Shown here in pieces: positions 42,111 through 64,000 of a stretch of DNA of 64,000 nt. The stretch is from positions 91,290,404 through 91,354,403 of the forward strand of contig NC_030678.2 of NCBI RefSeq assembly GCF_000004195.4. Reading direction: 5' to 3'. The notes beneath the pieces are model-generated. The model ran no database searches. It was given only the letters and a program-made list of their open reading frames with translations, and was not told where the DNA came from. Position 1 is the stretch's first letter. Every line of letters starts with the position of its first letter. The stretch is from Xenopus tropicalis (taxonomy: Eukaryota > Chordata > Amphibia > Anura > Pipidae). Both the position numbers and the translations under genes were made by a program.

Positions 42111-44400
42111 AATTAAAAAGAACAAACAAATTAAAATAAATATATATTTTTATAATTCTGTTTGTATAGAAGAATTATGCTCGCTTGTGCACTTAAACTG
42201 ATGCTGACACATTCCTTTAATTGATAGGAACATATTACCATTATTTAAAATGAATACAGAAATCTTGTCTGTAACAAGTAACATTCCTAAGCATTACCCA
42301 AGCCAAACACTACCTATCCCTCTCAACAGACCAGGCTTAACTTGCCTGAGCTAGAGGGGTAATAACCTCTGGCCTGGGGTGGTTAAAGGACATTGCCTCA
42401 TTGCTTATAGGAATATATCAGTGTCACTTGAAAGGGAACCACAAAAGTTTTTGAACAACCTGTGTTTTAGAATTTTTAGTTAAATATAAATAAAAGCACA
42501 CTTAAAGACTGAGGCAAAGTTTTAGGCTCTCTAGCACTCCCTGAGACCATCAGCAGCCACAATGGGAGGCATATATCAGCTCACATTAGCATAAATACAT
42601 GCTGTTACTATTCTGTGGAATTCATAATAGTGCTGCGATAACTAATATGTAATTCCAAAATACTCAGGAAGTGGAAAAATCTTTTATTAAAAGGAGAAGG
42701 AAAGGCTAATAAAGAGTTAATCTCAAGCTGCAGTTGTCTCAATAGTGCCCTTAATTCTCCCCATATTTCACCTGTTCAGAAGATCAGAAGCCAAACAGGA
42801 AGAAAAAACACTGAGCTGTGAAAAGAAAGTTCCCATAATGCCTCACTTCTGCACAGACACCCAGACCAAGTGTACATGCTCAGTTTGCGCTGACTTAAGA
42901 GAAATCAGTGCAGCGTTTCTGTGAGTGCTTATGGACGTATTTACCTTTCTGATAAAGCTTACTTAGTTTTTACCTTTCCGTCTCCTTTAATATTGTGTCA
43001 GTGATGAACTTGTGCAAGGTGTATTAAGTGCTAACGAGCTGCCCTCCTCCACCTAATCCCATGTGATGTCAATTAATTAACTAATAAGAGTTGGCACTCT
43101 CTTATTAGTTAGTTGAATAAATAATAGTGTTACAGAGAATTTAAAAAAAGGAAAATTTTATTTATCTAAAAGGTCTAGCAGAACTAGATCAACAAGCTCA
43201 CATGACAAGCACATAAGGGTCAGTAACACTGACTACATCAAGGTGCAGCTGAATAAACACAAACATAAGAAAGTCTTCACTTCAACAATGTAAAGAAAAC
43301 ATGTAGCAACTCAGAGACCTCTGTTAAGGCAGTAAAACAGGGTTAAGACACTTGCTTGAACTAAAAAATAAAAACTTTAAGTTCCTGTACATTGTTGATT
43401 TGGAAAGAATAATTTCTCAGTGTTTAAACGCCAAAGTTTTAAAGTTTGAGACCTGCATAAAGTGACTGGTCACAGTATTTTTCAGCACCATACCCTTTGA
43501 TATGAGACTTACTGGACAGCCATTTGTGATGCAACAAGATGAGCCTAAGCATAAATCCAATCTCTATTTTTTGAAGATGAGCTACTAAGCTCAGCGAATT
43601 TACGACAGATGGGATCAAAATGTCAAGGATAAATAGCTAAATGGTGCAGATCATTAGTGGGCACTTCTGAAACAGTCTTTACTTAGTAAAATGTAGAAGA
43701 ACACAAAGAATTAATAGAATGTAGAGTTTGTTCTGCTGTAATCACTGCAAAAGGTGACTATGTTTATCAGTTCAAGGATTAACCTGTTTTATTTTAGTGA
43801 GGACATGTTTGCCATTTAATATTTTCCTAATATAAAATGCCACTTTGTATTTGATTTGTAAGTGACATATGAAACAAGTGTTCGGAGATCAGTTAAAAGG
43901 CAGAGTAACTTCCCTTCTCTCTTACTGAAACTGGGTTATTTGTTATAAGATAATGTGTATTGTATAAAGAAACTTCTGCCGTTGTCCGAGTCCTCACAAT
44001 GTGAAAAATCCTAAGAATTTACTAAAGGTAACAAAGATGGTTATATCACAGTCAACAGCCCTTAGTAAACTCCAAACCTCTGCACAGACTAGAGAATCAG
44101 TGCTAGCGGACATGCACTCCAAGTGATAGATTGGCACCTGCCCGTTATGCTGTGCAGCAGAGCAGCCTATAGCCGGGCCTGTGTTGTTACTGCTCCTTTA
44201 CCAGCTAATGATTTCCTACAGCGCACGATACTCCAACGTACGAAACACATCTTGCCTCAGATTGAAACAGACCACCCATTAAGACTTTGCGTGCAACACT
44301 AATTAGGATTTAATAACAAAACCGTGCGCTTATTGCACTACTATAGTTGTACGGCCCCAAATACCCCTACCATATGTCTGACAGAAGGATTAGCACAAAC
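42111..44400 (-). other. Probable ptrh2 intron 1
   Basis: No gene seen. Contains one TTAA-bounded MITE (42687-42990). The rest is AT-rich unassigned sequence. Confidence 0.5.
42687..42990. mobile_element. T2-like MITE, family D (AAGGAGAAGGAAAGGC)
   Basis: TTAA at 42687-42690 and 42987-42990. Left AAGGAGAAGGAAAGGCTAAT, right TTTACCTTTCCGTCTCCTT. Inner blocks GAGTTAATCTCAAGCTGCAG and CATATTTCACCTGTTCAGAA recur at 61577-62500 and, inverted, at about 45840-46195. Confidence 0.85.
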
Positions 44401-44600
44401 CTTAGCCGACTGGCTCTGTCTACTTTGCCCACGATGATCTTCGCGTAACAACTTCCTTATGCTTCAGCGCACCCGTCGCATTAGTATGTCGTCATCCCTA
44501 AACAACCAATTAGATTCTGCTATCTATTTGTCCTTTCATTGCTAAACCTCCCGAAGTCTTGGCTCCAGCGAAGCTCATTCACTACTATGAAGTGTCTGGC
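44401..44600 (-). other. ptrh2: Candidate ptrh2 non-coding exon 1
   Basis: On the minus strand a candidate donor CTAAG/gtttgt lies at 44400/44401, matching the need for a 5' exon spliced to 42107. The upstream limit is a guess. Exon inferred from the acceptor at the coding exon and the divergent promoter. Confidence 0.35.
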
Positions 44601-44735
44601 CAATGCCCTGAGGGAGGCGCTGATATTTTACGTCACTGCAAGGGGAGGGGGTGTTGATATGCACTACGTCAGGAGGGCTTCCGGTGGTGTGACCCGGTTA
44701 GTGTGACAGCTAGAGAGCAGAGAAGCCGACTTGGA
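44500..44735. promoter_or_regulatory. Divergent ptrh2/vmp1 promoter
   Basis: A CpG-containing stretch in otherwise AT-rich DNA lies between the two divergent genes. Visible motifs: CCAAT at 44506-44510 and 44600-44604, two CRE-like TACGTCA at 44629-44635 and 44665-44671, a GGGGAGGGGG box at 44642-44651 and an ETS-type CTTCCGG at 44678-44684. No TATA box near either expected start, as is usual for housekeeping divergent promoters. Sharing is inferred from arrangement. Confidence 0.65.
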
Positions 44736-44768
44736 GGTGAGGTATCGGCAACGAGAATCGAAGAAGAG
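44690..44768 (+). other. vmp1: Candidate vmp1 non-coding exon 1
   Basis: The sequence after the ETS site contains two good donors, GGAG/gtgagg (44736/44737) and AGAG/gtgaga (44768/44769). Either could join the 5' UTR to exon 2 at 51501. The start is approximate and there is no ATG in frame with vmp1. Confidence 0.45.
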
Positions 44769-45651
44769 GTGAGAATGCCGGGTGAGGGATGAGCTGCTGG
44801 GGAGTGCACCATTCAGGTGAAGGGTTGTTAGTACCAAGGAACGTATTAGGGAGGTAGTGGGGTACTCCTAGTATTCACACGGCCAGCTTGAAGTGACGGG
44901 GCACTAGCTGATTGTACAGGGTTTAGCGTGGGGAATGGAGAACACTCAGTGGGTAGGTGCTGGAACCATATTGAGAGAGTTCTTGAATGTAATGCCGGGA
45001 TGTTCTGTCAACTTTTTGCTCTTTTCTGTTTCTCTGTGTCGGACTCCTCCTGTGTTAATATAGAAATCTTGATGATGCCTAAGGAGGTCATTTAATTTTT
45101 TTTAACTAGTATGTTATAGAATACCCTATTCGTAACCACTTTTCAGTTTTTCTGTATTTTAGTTTTTTTAATGGTTTTTGGGTTATTTGTCTTCCTCCTT
45201 TGCCTCTTTTCAGCTTTATCGCACAATGCTATCAGGATAACTGATACAGGCTGGCAACTTGTTTGTTAGGTCTAGACTTTTATTTTCATTGTTATATTTT
45301 TATTATATATCTGGCAATTGGCATGAGACTGAGTTTAAAGTGCCACATTCCTTGTAAAGATGTCAAACAGTCACAATTAATGTTTTATTGCCAACCATTT
45401 AACTGTAGTACAAAGAGAGGTTAAATCTTAGAGAGAACAAGCATCTGGGGTGATTACTAATTTGACATTAAAAATGTTCCTTATTAAATCATTCGGTCAG
45501 GTTATTTTATTTTTGTTTGATTTCAGAGGGATGATTTGTGAACTTTAGCATCTAATACTAGAGATTCCATTGCCCACACAAAAGCAATTTCTTTGTGACT
45601 GCTTTTGTTTTCCACTGTTCAGTACAGCTCAAAATGTCAAATGTGCCATAG

Positions 45652-45800
45652 GGGCAGATTTATCAAAATGTGAGATTAGAGCTCATCACAGAAAAATTAA
45701 ACCACTTTCTATTCATTCCTATGGGATTTTTAGAAGTGCATTTATTAATGGGTGATAGTTAGAATTCACCATTTAATAAATATACTTCTATTCATTCCTA
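45652..45800. repeat. MITE-like fragment (GGGGCAGATTTATC)
   Basis: GGGGCAGATTTATCAAAATG start and a duplicated TTCTATTCATTCCTATGGGA block at 45707-45726 and 45786-45805. No matching right end. Confidence 0.45.
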
Positions 45801-45839
45801 TGGGATACGCTGCACTGAGTTCTCTGTCAAAAGAAACAG

Positions 45840-46195
45840 GATTTGTTGTCTCTTTGTTTTCCTGTGCCAGAGACACGCAGCTCTCTTCCCCTCTCCTGCT
45901 CCCCCTCCCTCAAGAATGCTAAAAACAACCCCCCCCATAGATTGTGTGATCTGAGCCAATCAGCAGGAAGCTTCCTCATAGTCTTACAAACTGTGCATGT
46001 ACATTGTTCTTGGTGCAGGAGCGAGGCATTATGGGAACTTTTTTTTTTCAGAGCTCAGTGCTTTTTTTTTTTCCTATGAAATTTCTGATCATCCGAATGG
46101 GAGAAATATGGGGAGACTTAAGGGCACTATTGAGAGATCTGAAGGTATGCCTGCAGCTTGAGATTAACTTTTTATTAGCCTTCCCTTCTCCTTAA
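45840..46195. repeat. Inverted copy of MITE family D
   Basis: In reverse complement it contains CTCAAGCTGCAGGCATACC, GGGCACTATTG-type and CCCATAATGCCTC blocks of family D. The right end is CCTTCTCCTTAA (TTAA 46192-46195). The left end is not clear. Confidence 0.7.
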
Positions 46196-48499
46196 ATACT
46201 GGGCTGGTGCATTGGTGTATCTGTTATTTTAGTAGTAGGTGGATAAACAAAATCACCATATACGAAATAACAGAATGTGCTGTTTTGAACTTTGCTTGAT
46301 TCAAGTTGTAGTTGTATGTATATGCAGTCTATGTTTGGCTGTAATATTAAGTATACCTTGCTTGCAAGTTTACCTGCTTGTCAGGAGGCTTTGGACTGAA
46401 GCTAGCACATCATGATAAAACTCGGGATCGGTGCCAGCATTTACGGACCTGTACAGTGCGCAGCAACTTTTAACTGTGTTCTGCAGCTGGTCTCTCTGTC
46501 AATCTATTAATTATTGGTGGGAGAGTATTGTACCTAACTCCTCCCCATCTAATGTCAGCATAGGTAGAAATATTTAGCGGAGGAGTTGCCAATTCGCTAT
46601 ACACTATGGGGGGAAGGGGGGCAGTGAATGATAATTACTTCAGACCCAGGCCCTTCTCTTTGCTGAAATATGCATAGGCCTGGGGTAATGTTCTATTGAG
46701 CATGCCACCACCATCTTCTTTCCTTTCACAGGGATTCTGTTTTTGGAACTTAGAGTAAAAAAATCTTAACTCTTTCTCCACTGTGCATGTGCACAGCCCA
46801 GGGCCAGAGCAAAGATCAAGAGACAGGAGCAAAGATGCCGGCACATTTTTCATTGAAAAGATGATGAATGCTGGCTGGGATCTGATATAAGAGTATAATC
46901 AATGGAGGCACCTAAGTATTTGGCACACCCAGTAATTAACCTTTTCCTTGCCCTTATGAATCTGGGCCATAAGTTTACTGTCAGAATGTATGTGACTTTC
47001 ATCTTAAAGGATAACTAAAGCTGAACTAAAGAAGTAGGGCAGAAACGTTGTATATTATGTTTTGGGCTTCTGGACCAGCCCAAGGCAACCACAGTAGCTC
47101 TCCATCTTCTCTTCTGCTGATTTATTGCACATACTCTGTGCCACTGTCCTTTACTGAGCTTAGGGACTGGCTCACAATATAAAATATAATATAATTGTCA
47201 TGATATAAGGCTGATTAGGCAGCTCTGAAACCGATGCTGTTAGCATCAGAATTTAATTATCAGCCCGTTAGAATCAGCTAAGCTTCTCAACAGCTGCTCA
47301 GAGCACACTGAGCATGTAAGTATCGCTGACACTTCTAACAAAATCCAAGATGAGAGCTTTTATAAAAAATTATAATGCCTGGAGCATTGCTGCTATAGAA
47401 GTGATGGACCTTTAGGATGTTTCAATATGTTCAATATATGGCATTTCAAGCCATATTTTTTAGGGTTAGGGTTAAGTTCTCCTTTAAAGGCACACGGTTC
47501 CCATACTTTACAAAACATCCAGAATCAAATGAATTTTAGGGCAACTACTATGGCAGCTGTCATTATTCCTTACACAGTACCATCCTATAAGGCAGTGAAA
47601 AAAGAACATATTTCCATCCATTTCCATACTATTGTTATTCTTCCATTACTCAGAATGTTCTGAGAATTAGTATCCTTACTTTGGAGGACATTGCTAATCT
47701 AACCTAAGCTAATATTTGACCAATTCTAAACAGTGACAATTTACTAGGTAATATTCTGAAGGTAGAATCTGTTTGCAGAAAGTTAGTGTTAGAAAAACTT
47801 GATATATACTGCATTTGGGTCTCTCATCAGTCTTCTGCCAAAGACACCTTCCAGACAGATTTATATCAGATCTCAAGACATCTATGGAGGTAATGTGCTC
47901 CAAGATATAAGAATATTCCAAAATATCCAAGCAGAAAGCTCTTTCTGTTTTTTAACTTCATGCTTCGCTTATTAGACAACAGTATTAAGTAGACTGATTG
48001 CAGGACAGTATTTAATGTCAAGTTATCATAATCACCATGTTTCAAAGGTGAAGCAGTGCCTATCTTAAGTTAAATTTGATTTCTGCATATGGGAAGGTTT
48101 ACAAGAATAAAAAAAATGTTAATGCGTATTTGTAATTCCAAATATCAGTATTTGTTAATCCTTTTCTGTATTCCAGTTCAGACTTGGTTTAAACAGTGTT
48201 ATAGGTCAGTTCTCTTCCAGTTCTGTTTATAAGCTTCTATTATTACATTGTTTTAGAGTCAGAGCCAGCAGTGCAGAGAACATAAATAGCCTTATATATA
48301 TTACCTTCAATTGCACATACATAGAGCATGTGAAAAGATAAACAAAACAGATCCATAACTGACTTCTAACACTAACTTGATATATACTGCAGTTAGCCTA
48401 AAGATGAGTTTCAGAGCCTTACCATTGCATCGGTACAATACAGCTAGATATTAGGGGGTGTTCTAAGCTTAATAAATGTTTCCTCATTATCATCCTTAA

Positions 48500-48698
48500 G
48501 GGTGAAGTCACACAGAGCAACTAGTAGCAGCTACTTTTTCACGGCTACTAAATGCCAGAAAATACTCCGCCATAGACAATACTGATAATTGCTTCTGCTA
48601 AAACACAAGTAGAGACAATTACCAGTAAATGATCTACATTGTCTGTTTTATTAGCTACGGCAAGTAGCTGCTACTAGTAGCCCCATGTGTCTTCACCC
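48500..48698. mobile_element. Palindromic MITE, GGGTGAAGWCACA ends, TAA TSD
   Basis: GGGTGAAGTCACACAGAGC at the left and TGTGTCTTCACCC at the right, TAA at 48497-48499 and 48699-48701. Arms share AACTAGTAGCAGCTACTT and GTAGCTGCTACTAGTAG. 199 bp. Confidence 0.88.
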
Positions 48699-49386
48699 TA
48701 AAGAGCTTTGCATTAGACAGAGCTAGTGCACTTCCTGTTTCTGCACCAGATATTTATAAATAAAATATATTTACAAATCTAAAGTAATTTCTGGTAAGTG
48801 AATGTGCAAAAAAAAATTTGGAGGGAAATTTAACCCTAAATGTTACTTCTGTAAAATCATGTGTATATGCTGGCATATGTTTCTATGCTTGAGAGTATTC
48901 CATAAACAATGCAACCTCTTGGAACCAGAACCTGCTACAGAAATAACTGGCCTGCCTGCAGAAGCTATATGATTCAGTTAGGTGGGACAGTGTGTAAATA
49001 ATGAAAATGGTGTAACCAGGTATTTTTAGCATTGGTTCCCCTACTCATCTTACTAGTAACGCTGGGTTCAGGTATTACTTGATCTGAAAGTTGGGCCATA
49101 TGTTCATCCCTATAGTAGTTATTGTGCAAAAGGACTATATTGGATAGGAATAGGTTTGGTGTATACGTTATTTAGAAATGTTTTTATATATATTTTATAT
49201 ATGTTTTAGCTCTCCGTTTTGTTTTTTAAACCACGATTAGTAACTTGTCTGCCTAGTGCAAGGAGTACTAAATCATGAAAATGGTTTTCTTCATCTTTCA
49301 ATGATCTGTTCACTGCTGCTTTTTGTCTTAAAGGAACAGTAACACCAAAAAATGAAAGTGTATAAAAGTAATTACAATATAATGTA

Positions 49387-50971
49387 CAACCCGGATTCCA
49401 AAAAAGTTGGGACACTAAACAAATTGTGAATAAAAACTGAATGCAATGATGTGGAGGTGCCAACTTCTAATATTTTATTCAGAATAGAACATAAATCACG
49501 GAACAAAAGTTTAAACTGAGAAAATGTACCATTTTAAGGGAAAAATATGTTGATTCAGAATTTCATGGTGTCAACAAATCCCAAAAAAGTTGGGACAAGG
49601 CCATTTTCACCACTGTGTGGCATCTCCCCTTCTTCTTACAACACTCAACAGACGTCTGGGGACCGAGGAGACCAGTTTCTCAAGTTTAGGAATAGGAATG
49701 CTCTCCCATTCTTGTCTAATACAGGCCTCTAACTGTTCAATCGTCTTGGGCCTTCTTTGTCGCACCTTCCTCTTTATGATGCGCCAAATGTTCTCTATAC
49801 GTGAAAGATCTGGACTGCAGACTGGCCATTTCAGTACCCGGATCCTTCTCCTACGCAGCCATGATGTTGTGATTGATGCAGAATGTGGTCTGGCATTATC
49901 TTGTTGAAAAATGCAGGGTCTTCCCTGAAAGAGATGACGTCTGGATAGGAGCATATGTTGTTCTAGAACCTGAATATATTTTTCTGCATTGATGCTGCCT
50001 TTCCAGACATGCAAGCTGCCCATGCCTCATGCACTCATGCAACCCCATACCATCAGAGATGCAGGCTTCTGAACTGAGCGTTGATAACAACTTGGGTTGT
50101 CCTTGTCCTCTTTGGTCCGGATGACATGGCGTCCCAGATTTCCAAAAAGAACTTCGAATCGTGACTCGTCTGACCACAGAACAGTCTTCCATTTTGCCAC
50201 ACTCCATTTTAAATGATCCCTGGCCCAGTGAAAACGCCTGAGCTTGTGGATCTTGCTTAGAAATGGCTTCTTCTTTGCACTGTAGAGTTTCAGCTGGCAA
50301 TGGTGGATGGCACGGTGGATTGTGTTCACTGACAATGGTTTCTGGAAGTATTCCTGAGCCCATTCTGTGATTTCCTTTACCAGTAGCATTCCTGTTTGTG
50401 GTGCAGTGTCGTTTAAGGGCCCGGAGATCACGGGCATCCAGTATGGTTTTACGGCCTTGACCCTTACGCACAGAGATTGTTCCAGATTCTCTGAATCTTC
50501 GGATGATGTTATGCACAGTTGATGATGATAGATGCAAAATCTTTGCAATTTTTCGCTGGGTAACACCTTTCTGATATTGCTCCACTATCTTTCTGCGCAA
50601 CATTGTGGGAATTGGTGATCCTCTCCCCATCTTGGCTTCTGAGAGACACTGCAACTCTGAGAAGCTCTTTTTATACCCAATCAAGTTGCCAATTGACCTA
50701 ATTAGTGTTATTTGATCTTCCAGCTCTTCGTTATGCTCAAATTAACTTTTTCCAGCCTCTTATTGCTACTTGTCCCAACTTTTTTGGGATTTGTTGACAC
50801 CATGAAATTCTGAATCAACATATTTAAAATGGTACATTTTCTCAGTTTAAACTTTTGTTCCGTGATTTATGTTTTATTCTGAATAAAATATTAGAAGTTG
50901 GCACCTCCATATCATTGCGTTCAGTTTTTATTCACAATTTGTTTAGTGTTTTGTTTTTGGAATCCGGTTTG
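49387..50971 (-). mobile_element. Tc1-family transposon with long IR/DR ends
   Basis: 1,585 bp, TA on both sides (49385-49386, 50972-50973). About 210-bp inverted repeats start CAACCCGGATTCC / CAAACCGGATTCC and end CCCAAAAAAGTTGGGACAAG. The AAAAAAGTTGGGACA motif occurs at the outer and inner ends of the left repeat, the IR/DR layout; the right outer copy is altered. One transposase reading frame on the minus strand. Confidence 0.95.
49607..50630 (-). pseudogene. Tc1 transposase, broken by one frameshift and one stop
   Basis: About 340 codons, the normal Tc1 size. The N-terminus MGRGSPIPTMLRRKIVEQYQ leads into the paired-like helix-turn-helix (VTQRKIAKILHLSSSTVHNI). The DDE catalytic residues are all present: WSDESRFE, QQDNARPH and SRIENIWR. 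A shift of reading frame lies near 50395, between HCTTNRN and TGMLLVKEI, and an in-frame TGA at 50027-50029 follows WGCMSA. It therefore cannot make full transposase as sequenced, but decay is slight. Confidence 0.93.
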
Positions 50972-51500
50972 TACTGCTGCCCTGCATTCCTACAACTGGT
51001 GTGTTTGCCTCAGAAAGACTACTATAGTTTATATAAATAAGCTGCTGTGTAGCCATGGGGGCAGCCATTCAAGCTGGAAAAAAGGAGAAAAGGCACAGGT
51101 TACATAGCAGATAACTAGTAGATAAGCCCAATATAATGGGGGTTTATCTGTTATCTGCTAAGTAACCTGTGCCTTTTCTCCTTTGAATGGCTGCCCCCAT
51201 GGCTACACAGCAGCTTACTTATATAAACTATAGTAGTCTTTCTGAGGCAAACACACCAGTTGTAGCAATGCAGGGCAGCAGTACAATATATTGTCATTAC
51301 TTTTATACACTTTCATTTTTTGGTGTTACTGTTCCTTTAACAGTATCAGCAGACATCACAACATATTTCTTCATTCAAGCTGCTTATTACTTTTATTTGA
51401 CATGAGCAGTGCAATCTAAAATTTATTTTGGTATGCTGTATTACTATTCCTATTATCAAACCAGCCATGACACGTATTTGTTTTTTTCCTTCTATGTAAG

Positions 51501-64000
<12,500 letters not shown>

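Larger units (their letters stand above)
49328..51340. mobile_element. T2-like MITE family A copy split by Tc1
   Basis: TTAAAGGAACAGTAACACC at the left (TTAA 49328-49331) and GGTGTTACTGTTCCTTTAA at the right (TTAA 51337-51340). Removing 49387-50971 and one TA restores the AATGTACTGCTGCCCTGCA seen in the copy at 13115-13533. The right part contains a long hairpin around 51120 (AAAGGAGAAAAGGCACAGG and its inverse). Confidence 0.92.
44770..51500 (+). other. vmp1 intron 1
   Basis: About 6.7 kb. Holds a family B fragment (45100-45240), a repeat with GGGGCAGATTTATCAAAATG (45652-45800), an inverted family D copy (45840-46195), a palindromic MITE (48500-48698) and a family A MITE split by Tc1 (49328-51340). 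46200-48490 shows no bounded element or gene. Confidence 0.7.

Noticed and set aside
45843..46195. ORFs just after the vmp1 promoter
   Set aside because: They fall in an inverted family D MITE copy.

Overview
The window is vertebrate nuclear DNA, most likely from a Xenopus frog (probably X. tropicalis; species not proven). Three genes are recognisable from their proteins in the order cltc(+), ptrh2(-), vmp1(+), the same order and orientation as human 17q23. The spaces between exons are packed with frog-type DNA transposons: TTAA-flanked T2/Kolobok-like MITEs, 3-bp-TSD palindromic MITEs, hAT elements with 8-bp TSDs, and Tc1 elements.

Region 1 (1-32.25 kb) is the clathrin heavy chain gene from exon 4 to its 3' UTR. 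I placed 29 constitutive coding exons. They join in frame to 1,502 codons, and the start at Gln174 implies the same 1,675-residue total as human. One splice junction uses a GC donor (after 14745). A 10-kb intron near the 3' end holds a 21-nt in-frame microexon (24655-24675). It matches the size and position of the muscle-enriched alternative CLTC exon 31 and has an RBFOX-type TGCATG downstream.

Region 2 (32.25-41.5 kb) is intergenic and dominated by transposons. One hAT-like element is nested inside another (37752-39543), and the inner one carries a 34-bp minisatellite.

Region 3 (41.58-44.7 kb) is ptrh2, with one coding exon on the minus strand. A shared divergent promoter to vmp1 lies at about 44.4-44.75 kb.

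Region 4 (44.7-64 kb) is the 5' part of vmp1: a non-coding first exon and four coding exons for residues 1-138. The rest of vmp1 lies to the right of the window. Its introns contain a nearly intact but broken Tc1 element inserted into a T2-type MITE, two further Tc1 relics, several nested palindromic MITEs, a SINE and an L2-like tail.

The genes share trafficking or organelle roles (coat formation, a mitochondrial peptidyl-tRNA hydrolase, an ER autophagy protein) but nothing here shows them acting as one system. Apart from promoter sharing between ptrh2 and vmp1, the link is conserved synteny. I saw no bacterial-type operon, CRISPR array, rRNA or intact tRNA gene. Human-protein comparisons are from memory, not alignment.
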